A stretch of 64,000 bases of DNA, from positions 1,364,001 through 1,428,000 of the forward strand of contig NC_018398.1 in NCBI RefSeq assembly GCF_000208865.1, written 5' to 3'. This DNA is from Neospora caninum Liverpool (taxonomy: Eukaryota; Apicomplexa; Conoidasida; Eucoccidiorida; Sarcocystidae). Shown here one piece after another: positions 47,354-60,904 of this stretch (positions within the stretch are counted from its first letter, which is position 1; the number at the start of each line of letters is the position of its first letter). Under the pieces are notes generated by a model, which ran no database searches, had not been told where the DNA came from, and worked only from the letters and a program-made list of their open reading frames with translations. The position numbers and the translations under genes were made by a program.

Positions 47354-50149
47354 GAGCAAAAGCACGATCTATGCTAGGATTGCTGTCTGCCTCGGCCTGT
47401 CTCGGACACTCTGCGTCTTCGTTTCTTTGGCAGAAAAGTGAATGGGGACAGAGATGGAAGTCAGCTTGACGTTTCCTATGGAGAGGAGAACTAAGAAAAT
47501 TTCGCATAACACGGCTAGAGATTTGAGGACTGTGTCGAGTGTTTGACGAGGTTCTCTATTTCCGTGGGAGGAAAGCCTGGTTGGATGGTTCGCTGACTTT
47601 GCTGTCTCTGGAAAAATTGCGTTTCAAACTTGCGCTGATGTGCAGACAAATAGGAATTCGACAGGCGTTGGTCGTCTTGCCGCAGTCCCCCAAGGTATGT
47701 GCCCTCGGCGAGGGTCATTTTCCGAATAGGGTACCCTGGTTCATTCTCCTAACTCAGCCGTTTCCGGAAATCCGCTTCTTTGGCACTTGCTGTGAGCAGT
47801 TGGTGAAGTATATAGCAGGTTGGGGCTTTTCGCCAGCTTGGCGAGCCGGGGCTTACAGGCGTGGACGACTTACGTGGCAGGATATCTGGTGCCGAGGTGG
47901 CTCAAGTCTGAATGCCCTGCTCTGTTCCCCCGTTTGGAAAAAAAACGACTTTGGACCAGATTATGAAGAAGTATGCTTATAATTAATGCACTTCAAGCTC
48001 TTTGGCACCGATAGAACGATTACGGATTTGATCTCGGACGGCCTCCCACATATCTTGCTTCTTTGCGTGCCACCAGCATCGGGACGCAGTGATTAGCATT
48101 GACGTGTGAACGACCATGCGTATTTCGCCTTGTTGTGCTACCTATTTTCTCGCTGTCTTCTTCCGGCAAATAACGGCCGTGGACTATGGTAGAGGACTCA
48201 TGATAGCCAACACGCCCAGGTAGTGACAGCGATGACCTATTGCCCCCGCATAAATACACTGAAGACATGCGAACGCAAAGGGGACGGAGGACAGGAGAAA
48301 GGCTGGCTTTCGCTTTTCCAAGTTTGCATTCGGAAACGAGTCAAATACGTACCGCAGACAGCGAGCAGAGGTCCCGCCTAAAGTTGCTTTAGTTTCGCTC
48401 ATGCGGAGGGGAACGATGATTTTGAAATTGATTAGACGTGGCCAGCGCACGGCATCGTTGAGGTGCGAGTATAGTTGCTGTACAAGTAATGTGTGTCCAA
48501 GTCGTGGGGCGAGAACGTTCACGCTGCTTTTCCTTTCCCCGCGAGCAGGCGAACCAGACTTTGCCCGACCTGGAGGGTAAAAAAGCCCCGCTACGCTTTG
48601 AAAAATATGCTTAAAAAGGACCGGAAATATAGGCGACCTTCATAAACGAATGCCTTTTCGTCGTACATCTACCCGATGTAACGAGCTTCGTTCAAAACGC
48701 GTGCGTAGGGCCTCTGCTGCGAGAGTAGTGAACAAAATAGAAGTTTGTTGTTCCCTAAAATCGAGGGCAATTGCTCCCACGCCGCAATATATCTTCATAT
48801 ATATATATATATATATATGACTTCAATGCTGCTCATGATCTCGCCTCCTTCGGCCAGATAAAAAACGCAGTCCACGAGCCAGTACACTCTTTTGCGTATC
48901 TTGAGTATGTCTACATGGGTACGTCCGCATAGGCAGACGGAGTCTGTTGCGCTGTTCGAGTTGCGCACCGCATGTGTGTCGAAGCTCCTAAGGCGCCCAC
49001 AGAGTAGTGATCTTCGCGTTTGTAGACGACTTTCCCAACACGGTCAGTTCCCAGTACCATCTCGTGGTAATTGGTTGAAAGAGGACAAAACGACAGAGTC
49101 ATGCAGATACGCAGGCCACAGTTCGTGAAGCTTGAGGGAAAGCACACACGCTTGTTCGTCTACACGTAACTTTCTAAAGCAATGCACTGTCAGCGCAGAG
49201 GACGGAGTTCACGGATGCACACGATCATGGAGCACATAACGCTCAAATTCGAGAATAAGGCACATTGCTGTACGGCTCCGAAACTTTCGCAGACAACGTG
49301 CTGAAACTGCTCCCCCAGATTTTATGAGTGTACGATCCTTTGTATTGGTTTCATGTACGTCACAACTTCCTCAATTCAAGACTAAGCTGGATAAGCTGCT
49401 CGTAGGCAGTTTGGAAACCACTCAACTTTCATAGGGTTGCATTGCGTTCCACTATTTCGAGAGCAACGGAAACAAAAATAAGCGATATTATTATCACCGA
49501 CGCCCGAGCCTTCAAATATCATACCTGCCCTTTGTACGCGCGCTAACCGATGCTAGGACAATGCTATTACGTATGCCGTCTGCTGTCTAGATGATTCGTG
49601 AATTAAAACACTAGATGCAAGAAAAGCAGCCTCACAAGCCATCCGCTGTCTGTCAATGCAACACACGGAGATCTGTATACAGCGGGCTGGTTCCATCCAA
49701 GAGATCGTGGACCGTTTTTGTGTGGAGAACTATAGACATGTTCAACAGGACGGTACGTGCACAAACAAGAAACATACGGTGAAGAAGGTTTACCCGCTTT
49801 TCATTCACGCAGGGCGTCGAAAGACATGATCAAGGAGCCGCCATAGAGTAGCCCTCGCCGGTCTTTATATCATGTACACAGACTCCTTAACGTCTTTTTA
49901 TTCTACAAGACGCACACCATTTTCAGCAGCACGACCCCTGCCCCAGGTAGATAAGCACAATTCCTCGGACTGGCACGAGCCTGGCGTTTTTTCTTCGTTC
50001 TCTCTTGGAGGCGCACTAGGCACACTGCTGCAACAGAGAGTCATCGTTTCTCTCCACACGATTCGCAGGCATTTTTCGCCTGAGAGTTTTCCGTTCCTGG
50101 AGGTGGAGTCGTTTGGACCCAGTGTGGCTGAACAATCTGTTTGGCCTCT
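47354..50149. other. Intergenic region, no gene supported
   Basis: Upstream of the disordered protein and downstream of the DUF3626-like gene. It contains a (TA)n run at 48797-48818 and an AT-rich, frame-poor stretch at 49150-49870. No splice-consistent exon or RNA gene was recognised. Confidence 0.55.
48797..48818. repeat. (TA)n microsatellite
   Basis: Eleven AT units in intergenic DNA. Confidence 0.93.
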
Positions 50150-53100
50150 TTAGATGAATCCCGAAGTGTTCTGCATTGCAGCAGATCTTTGAATAAGGAC
50201 ATGGCCTCTCTCCCGAACGGCCGTATACCACCCGCGTCCTTGTTCTAAAAGTTCATCTAGTTCTTCACATGTGATAATTGGAAAGAGATATTTCTGGCTG
50301 ATTTGGTCCAGGTAATCTCTCGTCCTACCTTTAGCCTCATATTCGGATTTACGCACAGCTATTGCAGCAACGTCTTTCCTGAAATAAACAAATCACCATG
50401 CTCTGAGGAAAAAGGCACGTTACAGTTTCCTTACAGTGGATGGCTCTGAGTGAGATGACACCTGAGCTTCAATTCAGATCTTTTCCATCAGATTTCGACG
50501 TGGCGTACAATGTGGACATCCCTATCTGCTTCTACCTGTCTCTTTTTTCTCTTTCTCTGCCTCTCTCTGCATAACCTCTCGTGTGTGCGCACACCAATCC
50601 CGTACTTACACAGGCACACCTGTTCTTTTTTTCTGAAAGAGTACCTTATGGTTACCGGGTTACCTTCGCGTGTTGAAGACGTCTATATATAAACTGTTGA
50701 GGAGATACACGGACCTGCGCTTCAGTAGAAAGGGAACTTACGTGAGGTCTAGAGCACCGTGAACATGAAATTCCGGTCTTCTGGCCTCATCGAAAAGTAC
50801 TGGCCGTTTTCGCCTTCCGTTTGCCAGATCCTGCAGGACAGCCCAGACAGTCACCATATTTACAAAGAGAACCTTCAAAAATACACCTGCCTGTGTATAC
50901 GTATATTTCTATATTTATCTAGCTGTGAGTGCCTATACATAAAAATGCGTTTATCAACGTATGCACATGTCATTTTTTGTCGTCCGTCTATTTGTGCATG
51001 TGGTGCCTATATACGTATTTATATATATATATATATATATGAATGAGTGCTGATGCATGTGGGTGTGTATGTATTGTGTTTGCAAAAATGCCCGTATGCA
51101 TACATGTCTTCCGGCGCAGCCGTATGACACGTATGCCACGTGAGGAGGGGGAGTCCTTTACATCTGCACGTCTACAAAATAGCAAGACACGAGGCGATAG
51201 TTTCAGTAGCTTGCCTCACAAACATCGTGAGAAAAGATGTTGAGCGGAGTTGCTCGGCCACTTACTAGTACTGCCTGGAGTTGCTCTTTCCCTAAGAGCT
51301 CAAGGACATGCCACATATCGGGCAGCGTACCAACCCGATACCGCCGGGACCCGCGAGTGTCTCTGGACGCTGCGACTGTCACTCGTACTCTGTGAACAGA
51401 AGCAAGAAAGTAGCCATATGCGTTGCAGCCGGGCGACAGAACGGCAGTAGCGTCATGGAAGAGTGAATCGCGAGTCCAGCGCTCCACGCGACACAAACGT
51501 GCTGACGCTCCACTGAGGACTCCCTATCTGCCAACGCACAGAGGAAATCGACGTTCTCTTGGCTGCATGCATATATATCCAAATTGTGTTCTTCTGTTTG
51601 CTCGCCTACAAATATACATCCATGTTTATACGACGCTTACTAACCCTTCTAGTGGCTACGTGCATTTATGAGGAGAAACCGAAATTAGTTTGTGCCTTAA
51701 GCTGGGTCATTTGATCTGCTTCGATCCCGTACGCAATCTGCAAGTGCTTTCAGTGCTGGGAACCCTCTTTGCACAGCAAATGAAATGCTGGTTCTTTCTT
51801 ACCTCACATGTTCCTCAAGGAGCAAGAAAGCTTGGCTCGATGGATGGAAACGTGAGTCAGCGTACGGGTAGAGGTACACGTTGAGAAACCCATGCTTTGG
51901 TCGATGTTCTGGTCGAACAGAAGGGTGGTCGTATATGCCCCTAAACAGCAGTCCTTCCCAGTTTCGTCTTTCACTTACTTCCGCCAACTGAGCTTGGCTT
52001 TTGAGTTCAAACCGATTTCTGCGGAGAACGGAAACACACCAGCTCAGCTGGAACAAACGTTGCACTAAAGACAGTACGAAAGCAAAGCTAGGCAAACACA
52101 GAGGTGCAGACGAGAAAAGACAGCCCGTGGTCCGGTCGTCTGCTGAAAGAATCGACAAGTTGTGGTTCGTTACCCACAATTTGCACAGTTGTCGGTGAAC
52201 GGTGTGTTGGAGACTTAGTTTTGAGCAGATGGCTTCTGTAGTTTCTACCTTACTTGTACGAATTGTCTTCGAGCAGGTGTGGAACAACATTGAGTAAATC
52301 TACTGCAATTGTGAGGGGCATTTTGTTGACCAGGTATTCCTCAACGCTCTCCAGATCCGCCGTGGAAATCCCGGCGTTCCGGAGCTGCCGTTGAATCCTC
52401 AGTCTGACCACTGCGCTCTCAGTAATTGCCTGGGCGGCTATGTGCTCCATGACGCTCTGTTGGATTTGTGTAAGTGCCCTCAGTTCTCCGTTTTCGGTCT
52501 CGCCAGTACACAGTAAAGAGAGATGCTGTAGGGCTTTTGGAAGCGGGGGTATTTGAGGAGTTAAACGCATACCCGCATTAGAGTTCGAAAGATTTTCTCC
52601 TGGCTCTGGCGTCTCCCTGGTTGAAACACTATTTCCTTTGATCGTGGGCCGTTTTGGTGGCAAATACCTCCTCTCGCCCAATACAGTGGAATCATTTCGT
52701 TCTTTTCCGTCACTGTCGTTAAGAGAAAGAGGCTTATCCTCTGAGTCGCACGACGAAGTCTTTACTTGAGAAAGATGCCCAGCCTGCCTGTTGCTGCGGC
52801 CTTTTCCCAGTGCCGAATCCTCGGGTGCTCTGACCTCTGAGCCGCAGGCGTCGCTCTTTCTAGAGGATCGCGAGGCATCAAAAAGCGGTTCCGCGGTAAG
52901 GTATAGGGTCTCATCTTGATTAGCTCCATGGGCGACATTCAGGAGTTCATCCGGGCTCAAGCAAAGCTCACTCGCTAAAGTTTCGTCGGTCTTCATTAAT
53001 CCTTCCGCCTGCCTTACAGAAGAGCAATTATGGTTTTTCGATGCGGAGTTGGGACCCGCGGAAGGGTGATGAAGTGATCCCGACAAACGGCGACTGCAAC

Positions 53101-56100
53101 CGCGATGTTTTGTTTCTTGTTCATGCATCGTACACTGCAGAGACTCCAAATTGGAAGATGAGGAAGACGTGCACATGGTGGATGCCGAAGACGCAATAGA
53201 AGAGGGGAAATCCGTTTTTGTACGTCCGCCTTTGTTTGCAAAACTGCTATCTGTGCTTGAGTACCTGATTCCAATTCGATTTTTGCTCGTCATACTACCA
53301 CAGTTCTCGTTCTCATCTCCATGGCACTCCGCTTTCTCATTGCGCCGGCCTTCCTCTGGTCTGGAGGCTGTGTGCCTTGTCTCTGTCGATGTGATTACCG
53401 CTTGTCGTTCGCTTGCTTCTCTCATGTCATTTTTTCGAGTCGCTGCGTTTGTGTCATCAGTCGGTCGCATGCTGGTTCTGCTGCATTCTACTTCGCTCCC
53501 CTCAGTTTGACTACGCTCTGCGTTCCTACTTCTTCTCTCCATTTCTCTCTCTCCACCGTCGTTCCTGTCTCCGCTCCCCAGTTCCGTTTCTATTCTTTTC
53601 GAACTCATCCGTTTTTCTCTTCTTTCTTCCTTATGTGAAGAGTTCAAGCGGCATTTCGAGTTCAGATTGTTTCGCGTAAACTCTCCCTCAGGTGTTGGCG
53701 TGTGTACCTTTCTGGAGTCTTCGCCTCTTTTCCCTTCCATGCTCTTCTCGCCCCTCTCTAGCTCGAGCTGTCTCGCGGCGGACTGTGTATCAGCTTTAGA
53801 GATTTCACTTGTCGCTTTCACTTCAGTAGAAGAAGATGGAGGCGCGCCAGCTATGTTGTCGGAAACCTCTGAGGTCGGACACAGCGGAGCGGAGACAGAG
53901 AAGGTTGTCCCCGTCTCTCCAGTATGTTGAGCGGTAAATGCACCTGAGAGAGTTGATAGATGAATAGAAGCATTGAGAGTCTTTCCACTTCCACTGCCTG
54001 CCTGAACGATAAGGGGTGCAGGAGGCTGAGACTCTCGGCTGGAGTCCTTTCCCCTGGAACTGCTTCCGTGGAGAAGGTGGCGAGAAGCAGAAAACAGATC
54101 TCTGGATGTGGTCTTGGCTGCGCTGTCAGCCTCCATTTCCTTTACAAATGTCTCAGACCCACGGTCCGCCACAGTGCTCTTCCCTGCATTTCCTAGCACA
54201 TTCGTCCGTTCTCTCTCCTCGTCAGATAACCCTGCTTTAGCCGACGAATAGCCTGGGGAACCGTTTTGTTGTGAACTGTGCGAGTGGCTGTGGCTTTCTT
54301 TCTCCGAAAATGCCTGTGCTTGTGGATGTTTGCTTTCATTTGTTCTTGCTGCTGATGTGTCCAGTCCTGGACGAGAAACATGTTTTGAGGATGCAGTACC
54401 TCCTACCCTTTTTTCAACTTTTGCCTTCATCAACACCTGTTCTGCTACACAAGAACTCATGCCCCGGGACATGCGTTTCATTTTATCACCGGAGGGACGA
54501 CTGCGTTGTGTGCTGCCCTCGGCTCCAGAGAGCGAGGACTCGGGAACCCGTGCACGACCTCCGTGGGACCAATTATCCTTCGCCTCTGCAAATGCTACCC
54601 CTGAATCTGTCACGCTACCACTATTACTGCATTCTCGTTGAACTGCCTGAGAATATCGCCTCTCAGGAAGTGGCAGATCTCGCTCTCCCCCGAGACGCTC
54701 CCCCCGACTCCCCTGGTTTCGGTTGCCACGCTCCGAGGAGAGAGTGGCAGCGACGACTTCGGCTTCGGTCATCTCTGTCGCATGTCCTCTTCCTGATCGA
54801 CTGGCGTGTGCGTTGGCAGAAGCGTCAGAGGTTTCAGAAAGCCCGGACGGCTCGTTTGTGCAGCGCCTACGGTTTCTGCTTTCTGTCTCGTAGGTGCAGT
54901 TGAAAGGCGGAGGTGATTCCGTTTCTTGCGTGGGCCCTTGGTTTAGGACGTTAGGGGGCGACGTAGAATTTCTGGTGTTGGTGACTGAAGTCATCGAGGC
55001 TCGTCTTTGAGACGTGTGAGATTGTGATTTCGTCTGCGAGGGCGTTGTCCAAGAACTCTCGTCTTTTTTGCTGACAGGCTTCACTGCGGTGCTTGGGTTT
55101 GAGCCATGATCATCTCCGAACACATGGGCACCTGCTGACGATGCACCAACGCCACTCTTTCCCCAAATGACCTGGTGGCGTTTGTCCTCCACTCGAAAGT
55201 GCGATTCCAGCACTGTCTCGGTGTCCGTGAAAGACGACGTTTTCCCAATTGACGCTACCCCTCTTTTTGAGGGAGGCAAAGCACACGCAATCTCAGCGAG
55301 AGACTCTTGTACGTTGCTCTTAGACGTCACAGTCTCTTCCTCGACACGAGAACAAAGAAAGTCATCGCGCTCAGTTTGAGAAGTCGAAAAAAACTGCTTA
55401 TTCGAACCAGGTCCCACTGTGTCCTCATCAATTGTAAAAGACGGTGCTGCTAACTTGCCGACGCTCAGTGGCGAAGCTGCAGATGCGTTTTCGCTCGTTG
55501 TGGCACGGAAACACGGGTCACTGCTTCGCGCAGTTTCTTCTGCATCGCGTTTAGACCTTTTTCCCTTGGTTGAGTTTGTCGATGCAGTGTTCTGCTGTGC
55601 CGAACTTCTGGCACACGTTTGCGACGACGGTCGTGAAAGTTTCTCTGCGTTCAGTGATTCTTTCCTGGATGTATCTGTTGTGTTGCCACAGGCAGTTCCT
55701 TCTCGTTCGTTATTCCAGGCTTTGGCAGCGGTGTCACCAGCGACGACTGTCAGTTTCCCCGAATCCTGCCGTTTCGTTTCTCCACCTGAGGACCGAGAAC
55801 CTTGCTCACGGGACAAACACGCATGAGGCTGTTCCCTAGGCAGTCTCGTTTCCGTGGAGTGCTGCAGCATCGGCGTCTTCGACTCGTCATGCCGTCCTTT
55901 GGTATTAGACGGGTTTACTCGGTAGGGGGCACTCTGCTTGCCTGCTTCTGAGGCTCGCGTTTTCTCGTTGTCCCGGCAAATGGATAAAAGAGGTGTCCCT
56001 GCTCCAACCCTCTCTGTCTCTCTCTGAACATTTCGTTGCGAGCTTTTCTGTGCCTGCAATGAACGTTTCTCTGTTGCCGTGACGTGAATCTCTTGATGAG

Positions 56101-56584
56101 TACAGATAGTGCGCTCATCCGATTGAATTCCTTCATTCCTCTGTCTGTCGACTACTAGCGCATGGACGCGGCTATCAGTAGCGGGCCGATTAGTAGCTGT
56201 GCCAGTTGCAGGGACCGTTGATTTCGTTGAGGGAATTCCAAATATGCTTTCGTTTTTAGCATGATCCTCGCCTCTGTCGTTTGCCTCTTCGGCTACGGCT
56301 AGAGATGGAAGGTTCTCAGTCACTGCCTTTCTCCTCTGCGACGTCACTAGGGACCCAGGAAGAGTTTCGAAGCGTTTCGAAACGTTCATCGACATTTTGT
56401 CACGAGTGGCGGACGAGACTGCGTTTTCAGATCGAATCGCTGGATAGGGGAGCTCAAAATAATCTTTCGTGTTCACCTTTACCGGGAAAGGATGCGTCGT
56501 TTGCAAAGACTCGTAACCTCTCAGAGAGGATGGGGTGCTACCACGACCACTCGGCTGTGAGAGATTTTTTGAAGGACTCGCCAT
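50150..56584 (-). CDS. Large disordered protein with a C-terminal DUF3626-like domain
   Basis: Five minus-strand exons, 56584-52254, 52018-51803, 51389-51266, 50830-50742 and 50378-50150, join in phase to give 1,662 residues. The first exon's apparent stop is part of its donor (tacaa|gtaagg), so the large frame is not a complete gene. Residues 1 to about 1,360 are Ser/Arg/Glu/Thr-rich and look disordered. Residues about 1,365-1,655 form a compact domain: LTQIQQSVMEHIAAQA, VPHLLEDNSYKNRFELK, RRNWEGLLFRGIYD, RPKHGFLNVYLYP, AFLLLEEHVRVRVT, VGTLPDMWHVLELL and FHVHGALDLTKDVAAIAV. From memory this order matches bacterial DUF3626 proteins (LTPAQ...HVA, VYRSQFE, W..R.FGGAYD, RPKYGALN, YLRLRPEV, EAQVHGPVRL..DV). 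Biochemical function is unknown. The gene model is strong and the family assignment moderate. The start at ATG 56584 is the first in a frame open further upstream. Confidence 0.82.
51021..51040. repeat. (TA)n microsatellite in an intron of the DUF3626-like gene
   Basis: Ten AT units between exons 51389-51266 and 50830-50742. Confidence 0.93.
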
Positions 56585-59074
56585 TTCAAGAGCAGGACGC
56601 CTTGTTTGCGTTTCAGGAGATAAGTAGGAAATGGAACCCAATTGTCTCCACGACGGTAAATGATGGATGTACAGGAACAAATTTGGTACGAAGGGGACCT
56701 GACACCCGATGCGAGCACTGTGCTTAAGTGGGCCTAAACTCCAGGCGTATCTGAATGAGCTGTTTCTGCTATCTGCAGAGAAAAAGAGAAAAACAGAGTT
56801 TCTTCGGAAGTCCCGCACTGACAACCAATTGGTATATATAATAACAGCACATACAAGGGTGCATAAAATTTCCCGGCGAAAGACAACAGAACGTCATTCA
56901 TCAACCTGTCACGTGACAATCGTAAAAGCAAATATATATGTGTATGTATTCATACAAAAACAAACCCAGTTATTCCGTGCGACGTCAACGACGGACGCGG
57001 CAGGCCTGCGGACAGTGCTTGGACCGCTTTGCCTCAGAACAGAAACAATGATGCTATGTTCTGGGGAACTGCGCGCTCGACCATAAGCATGCTGGCCCCC
57101 GAGTTCCTCAGCAGGCTGGCTGTTTCTTTTGAAAGACACGGTGTTATGTACTGCATAATTGGGATGAGACTGCCTATACCTCTTCCGAAAGTGTATTTCA
57201 ATGGATTGTGAGCCATCGCTTACTAGCCTATGAGAAAAAGAACCAACATGTAGTAGTTCGAGCTCAAGAGACTGACATGTGTACGGCCAAAATGATGGTG
57301 GTTGATTTTTGGGTACAACAATGTGGGAACGGACGACACAAACACCAGCAAAAATTGCACCGCAGTCAGGATGCATTTAGGGAGCAAAGGACATCCTCCA
57401 GAAGCATAGGAACGGGCATCGTGGTAGTGAGCAGGGGACTTCGGCGAATCTCAATGCAGGTGCTCGGCACCCGTCCCTGCTTGGTGCCTTCTGTACTCAC
57501 GAGACTCCCCGCGAGAAAAACACTCCCTGGTGGAGAAGCTAGAAGCATTATCAGCATGCAATGGTATCTCCTCATATTCGGTGGGTCACTCTGATCTTCA
57601 AAGTGCGAGTTCGTGACTCCTGCTTTGCAGCTACAGGGAAGATCATCTGCCCTAAGATTTAGGAGAGCACCCCGTGTAGACCTCTACTTCAACTGGGTAG
57701 TTTCATGATTGTTCACTTTGGAAGGAGGGAAGATATGTTTCTTTCTATTGTTTGCAAGCATCACCTGCTCGGCGGGCTAGTTGGGTTGCCGAATGCTCGC
57801 GTTGAATATGTGAAAATAGTTCCATCGAAAAGACAGTTTGAATACAGACAAAGAACTAAGGCGGCGGATCGAGTGATGAAACAGCCCAGTTGGCAGTCTC
57901 GGATGCTCAGGAAGACGAAGGATTTCCAACCGTCTCCAGTTGTTGTTGGCGCCTTTTTATTCGCTCGTGGGGTACTCATTTGATATTGTTGTAGCAATAC
58001 ATGTATGCCAAGATTCCACGCAAGATTGCAGCAGCTAGGTGGAGAGGATTCGTAAAACAGTGGAAACGGTGCAGTTGGTGCCCGAGTGTTAGTGAGTACG
58101 TTTCAAACATGCGCGCGTGTCTCGCAATGAGAAACTAAAAAGCGACAAGGGAAGAAATAAGCCGGCGCCGCCGTCGAACGTATACGTGCGTTGCAGCCAG
58201 TGATTGTTAGTGCTTGATTGTGACTGACCGAAATCGCATTCATCTGCTTCTAATGGGAATTCAGAGAGATCCATTGCCTACAAATCCTTTGTGTGACTTA
58301 AGACACGCTTCGTATGTATGAAGAGAAACGAGGAAGGTGACATCAAGTAACCGACAATGCGTCTCCCCCTCAAGACTGCCACTTTCGTCGCTGTCCACCG
58401 CAGATTACCTTCCCACGAATCCGGCAGAAACGCCCTTTTGTGCCCCGAGACAGGAAAGACCCCACGGAAAGAAAAACGTGGCAGAGTGTTCTTTCCTCGG
58501 AATTGCTGATTATTTCAATTCGCATGCAGCACCCTACACATGCACTTTTAGTGTGGTAGAAAAACGACACATTTGCAGTTGCTGTACAAACGTAGCTGAG
58601 AGCAAGAAAAAAGGTTGGATGTGCTGTAAAGTGTGCTTCCACAATTGTTCGCTGGAAAAACCTTGCTTCTAAAGCGTCTGCTCTAAAGGCAACACACAGA
58701 GGCAGTTTTTGCGTTGCCTGAATTATCGCACCTTGTCCGACGCTTCGTGGTGCCTAACGGCACTCGACCACCAAAAACGATTATGTACATTCAAACAACG
58801 TCTCTCTGTTTTTCCGACGACCGCGAATTCTAGGACTTGAGAATCACAAGGCCCAAGGAAACACTCATCGGGGCAAAGAGCTCTGTTTCTTCTGTGGCAG
58901 TCCTAAGCTGCAAGGACCAAATAGGTAGTTTTCCGAGGTAGACAATTGTTCGATATATAATTCACTTCCGCACTGGACAGGTGGCGTTTGCCTCCCCAAC
59001 CCTGAACCGTCTGCTCCGTTCTGTATGTGGCTTATCATCAACAGCTTGCATACTCTGTCCTTAAGTTCGCCAAA
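56585..59074. other. Divergent intergenic region
   Basis: Lies between the start of the minus-strand DUF3626-like gene and the kinesin start, so both promoters are expected here. Open frames are short and without motifs; the longest (56909-57376, minus) has no plausible splice partner. No RNA gene was recognised. Confidence 0.55.
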
Positions 59075-60806
59075 ATGTCTTCGGTTAAGGTGGCCGTCCG
59101 CGTGCGGCCTTTCAATGACAGAGAGAAGACTATGAATGCTCGGTTATGCATCGAGATGAATGGAAAGAGTACAACAATCACAAATGTGGACGACGAAAAG
59201 CAGAGCCGTACATTTTCATTCGACTACTCTTACTGGTCCCACGATGGGTTCGTGAACGATGGAAGTGGCTATTCAAGACCTGTCTCATCCAAATATGCCG
59301 ACCAAGAGAAAGTGTTTAACGACATTGGGAAAGATGTGCTGAATAATGCATTCGAGGGCTACAATGCATGTCTCTTTGCGTATGGACAGACGGGATCCGG
59401 GAAAAGTTACTCGATGGTAGGGTATGGCGCAAATAAGGGAATTGTTGTCCGTGCATGCGAAGAGATTTTCGAGAGAATCAAAAGCATCAAAGACCCTCTA
59501 CTCCGTTCTGAAGTCACGGTGAGTATGCTAGAAATCTATAACGAAGCCGTACAGGACCTCCTTGTTAAGCCTGAGCAGCGCCCCAAGGGAGGACTGAAAA
59601 TTCGCCATACGCCGCAGCTGGGAACGTTTGTTCAAGACCTAACCAAACATCCAGTCGACACGTATGCAGCAATTCAGGCAAAACTCGACGAAGGTGAGCG
59701 AGAGTAACTCAGCCACGGCGTCTACAATCTTGGGCAAGAAAGTATCTCACCACTCCCTAACACATCGTGCCACGTTTAGAGCGACACACACTGAGGATTA
59801 GCGGAAGTTCTGATTGCAAGAAAATGCCTATTGTGTGACAGTAAGGAGACGCAGGTGAACGCTGAATGGGTACAGCTCACTGAGTAGAAACCAAATGGCA
59901 ACTACGAAAGCAAGCCAAAAACAGAGCCCTCTGAGGAGTTTTGATTCACGTGAACCGATCTGGACCCATTCTTCCTGAACCCAAAACCGGTGGACGCCTG
60001 AGCGACACACCGCTTCCATCCCGAAAATGCCGGACTCGCCGTAAATGACCGGACACAGATCTACACGAAAAACCGGATAGACAGAACCGTAAGGACAAAT
60101 CAACGCTTAGCGTAGAAAGCATGAAATGGGAGCAAGCCGTCTCTCGGCGAGCACGCCTCCGGAAAACAAGTACACGACAGGATCTTCTTTTCAGTCGAGA
60201 GTCAACCGAGGGCGCCGTCGTCTGCTCGATTCTAGCACTTCAATGTCATGCGTAGTTTGGTTGCCAGGAAAGACGGCGGAAAAGCACAATGAATCTTCGC
60301 ACATCTCGTGTGCCCCATAGACGCTGAGAGTCAAACACTCCGGAGTACATTTGTCTTAAAACGTCTGTGGTTGATACCAAGGGCTTGCATGTGTTTTCAC
60401 AGTTACATGAAGATAAGAATATTATTGGCGGCGGATCTTATATATTGCTTCCTCTGCTGGATCGTTTGCTTCCTTGTTGGTACGCCTGCTGCCGACTGCA
60501 GGCACAAGCAACCGAACCGTCGGAGCGACTCTGATGAACGCCACGTCGTCTCGAGCACACACAGTTCTCCAAATTGTCTACAACCAAGTGACACTTGACG
60601 AAAATACAAAGGAGCCCCTGAGCCAGAAGACAGCCGAGATCAGTCTGGTTGATTTAGCTGGGTCAGAGAGAGCAGGCTCGACAGGAGCGACGGGCGACCG
60701 GCTGAAGGAAGGTTGTGCGATCAACCAATCCCTTTCTGCTTTAGGAAACGTCATATCTGCACTCGCAGATAAAGCTTGCGGAAAACTGAAACCTGGACAG
60801 GTCGGC

Positions 60807-60841
<35 letters not shown>

Positions 60842-60870
60842 GGAAGCTCGGATGCATGCTTTCATGCTTA

Positions 60871-60904
<34 letters not shown>

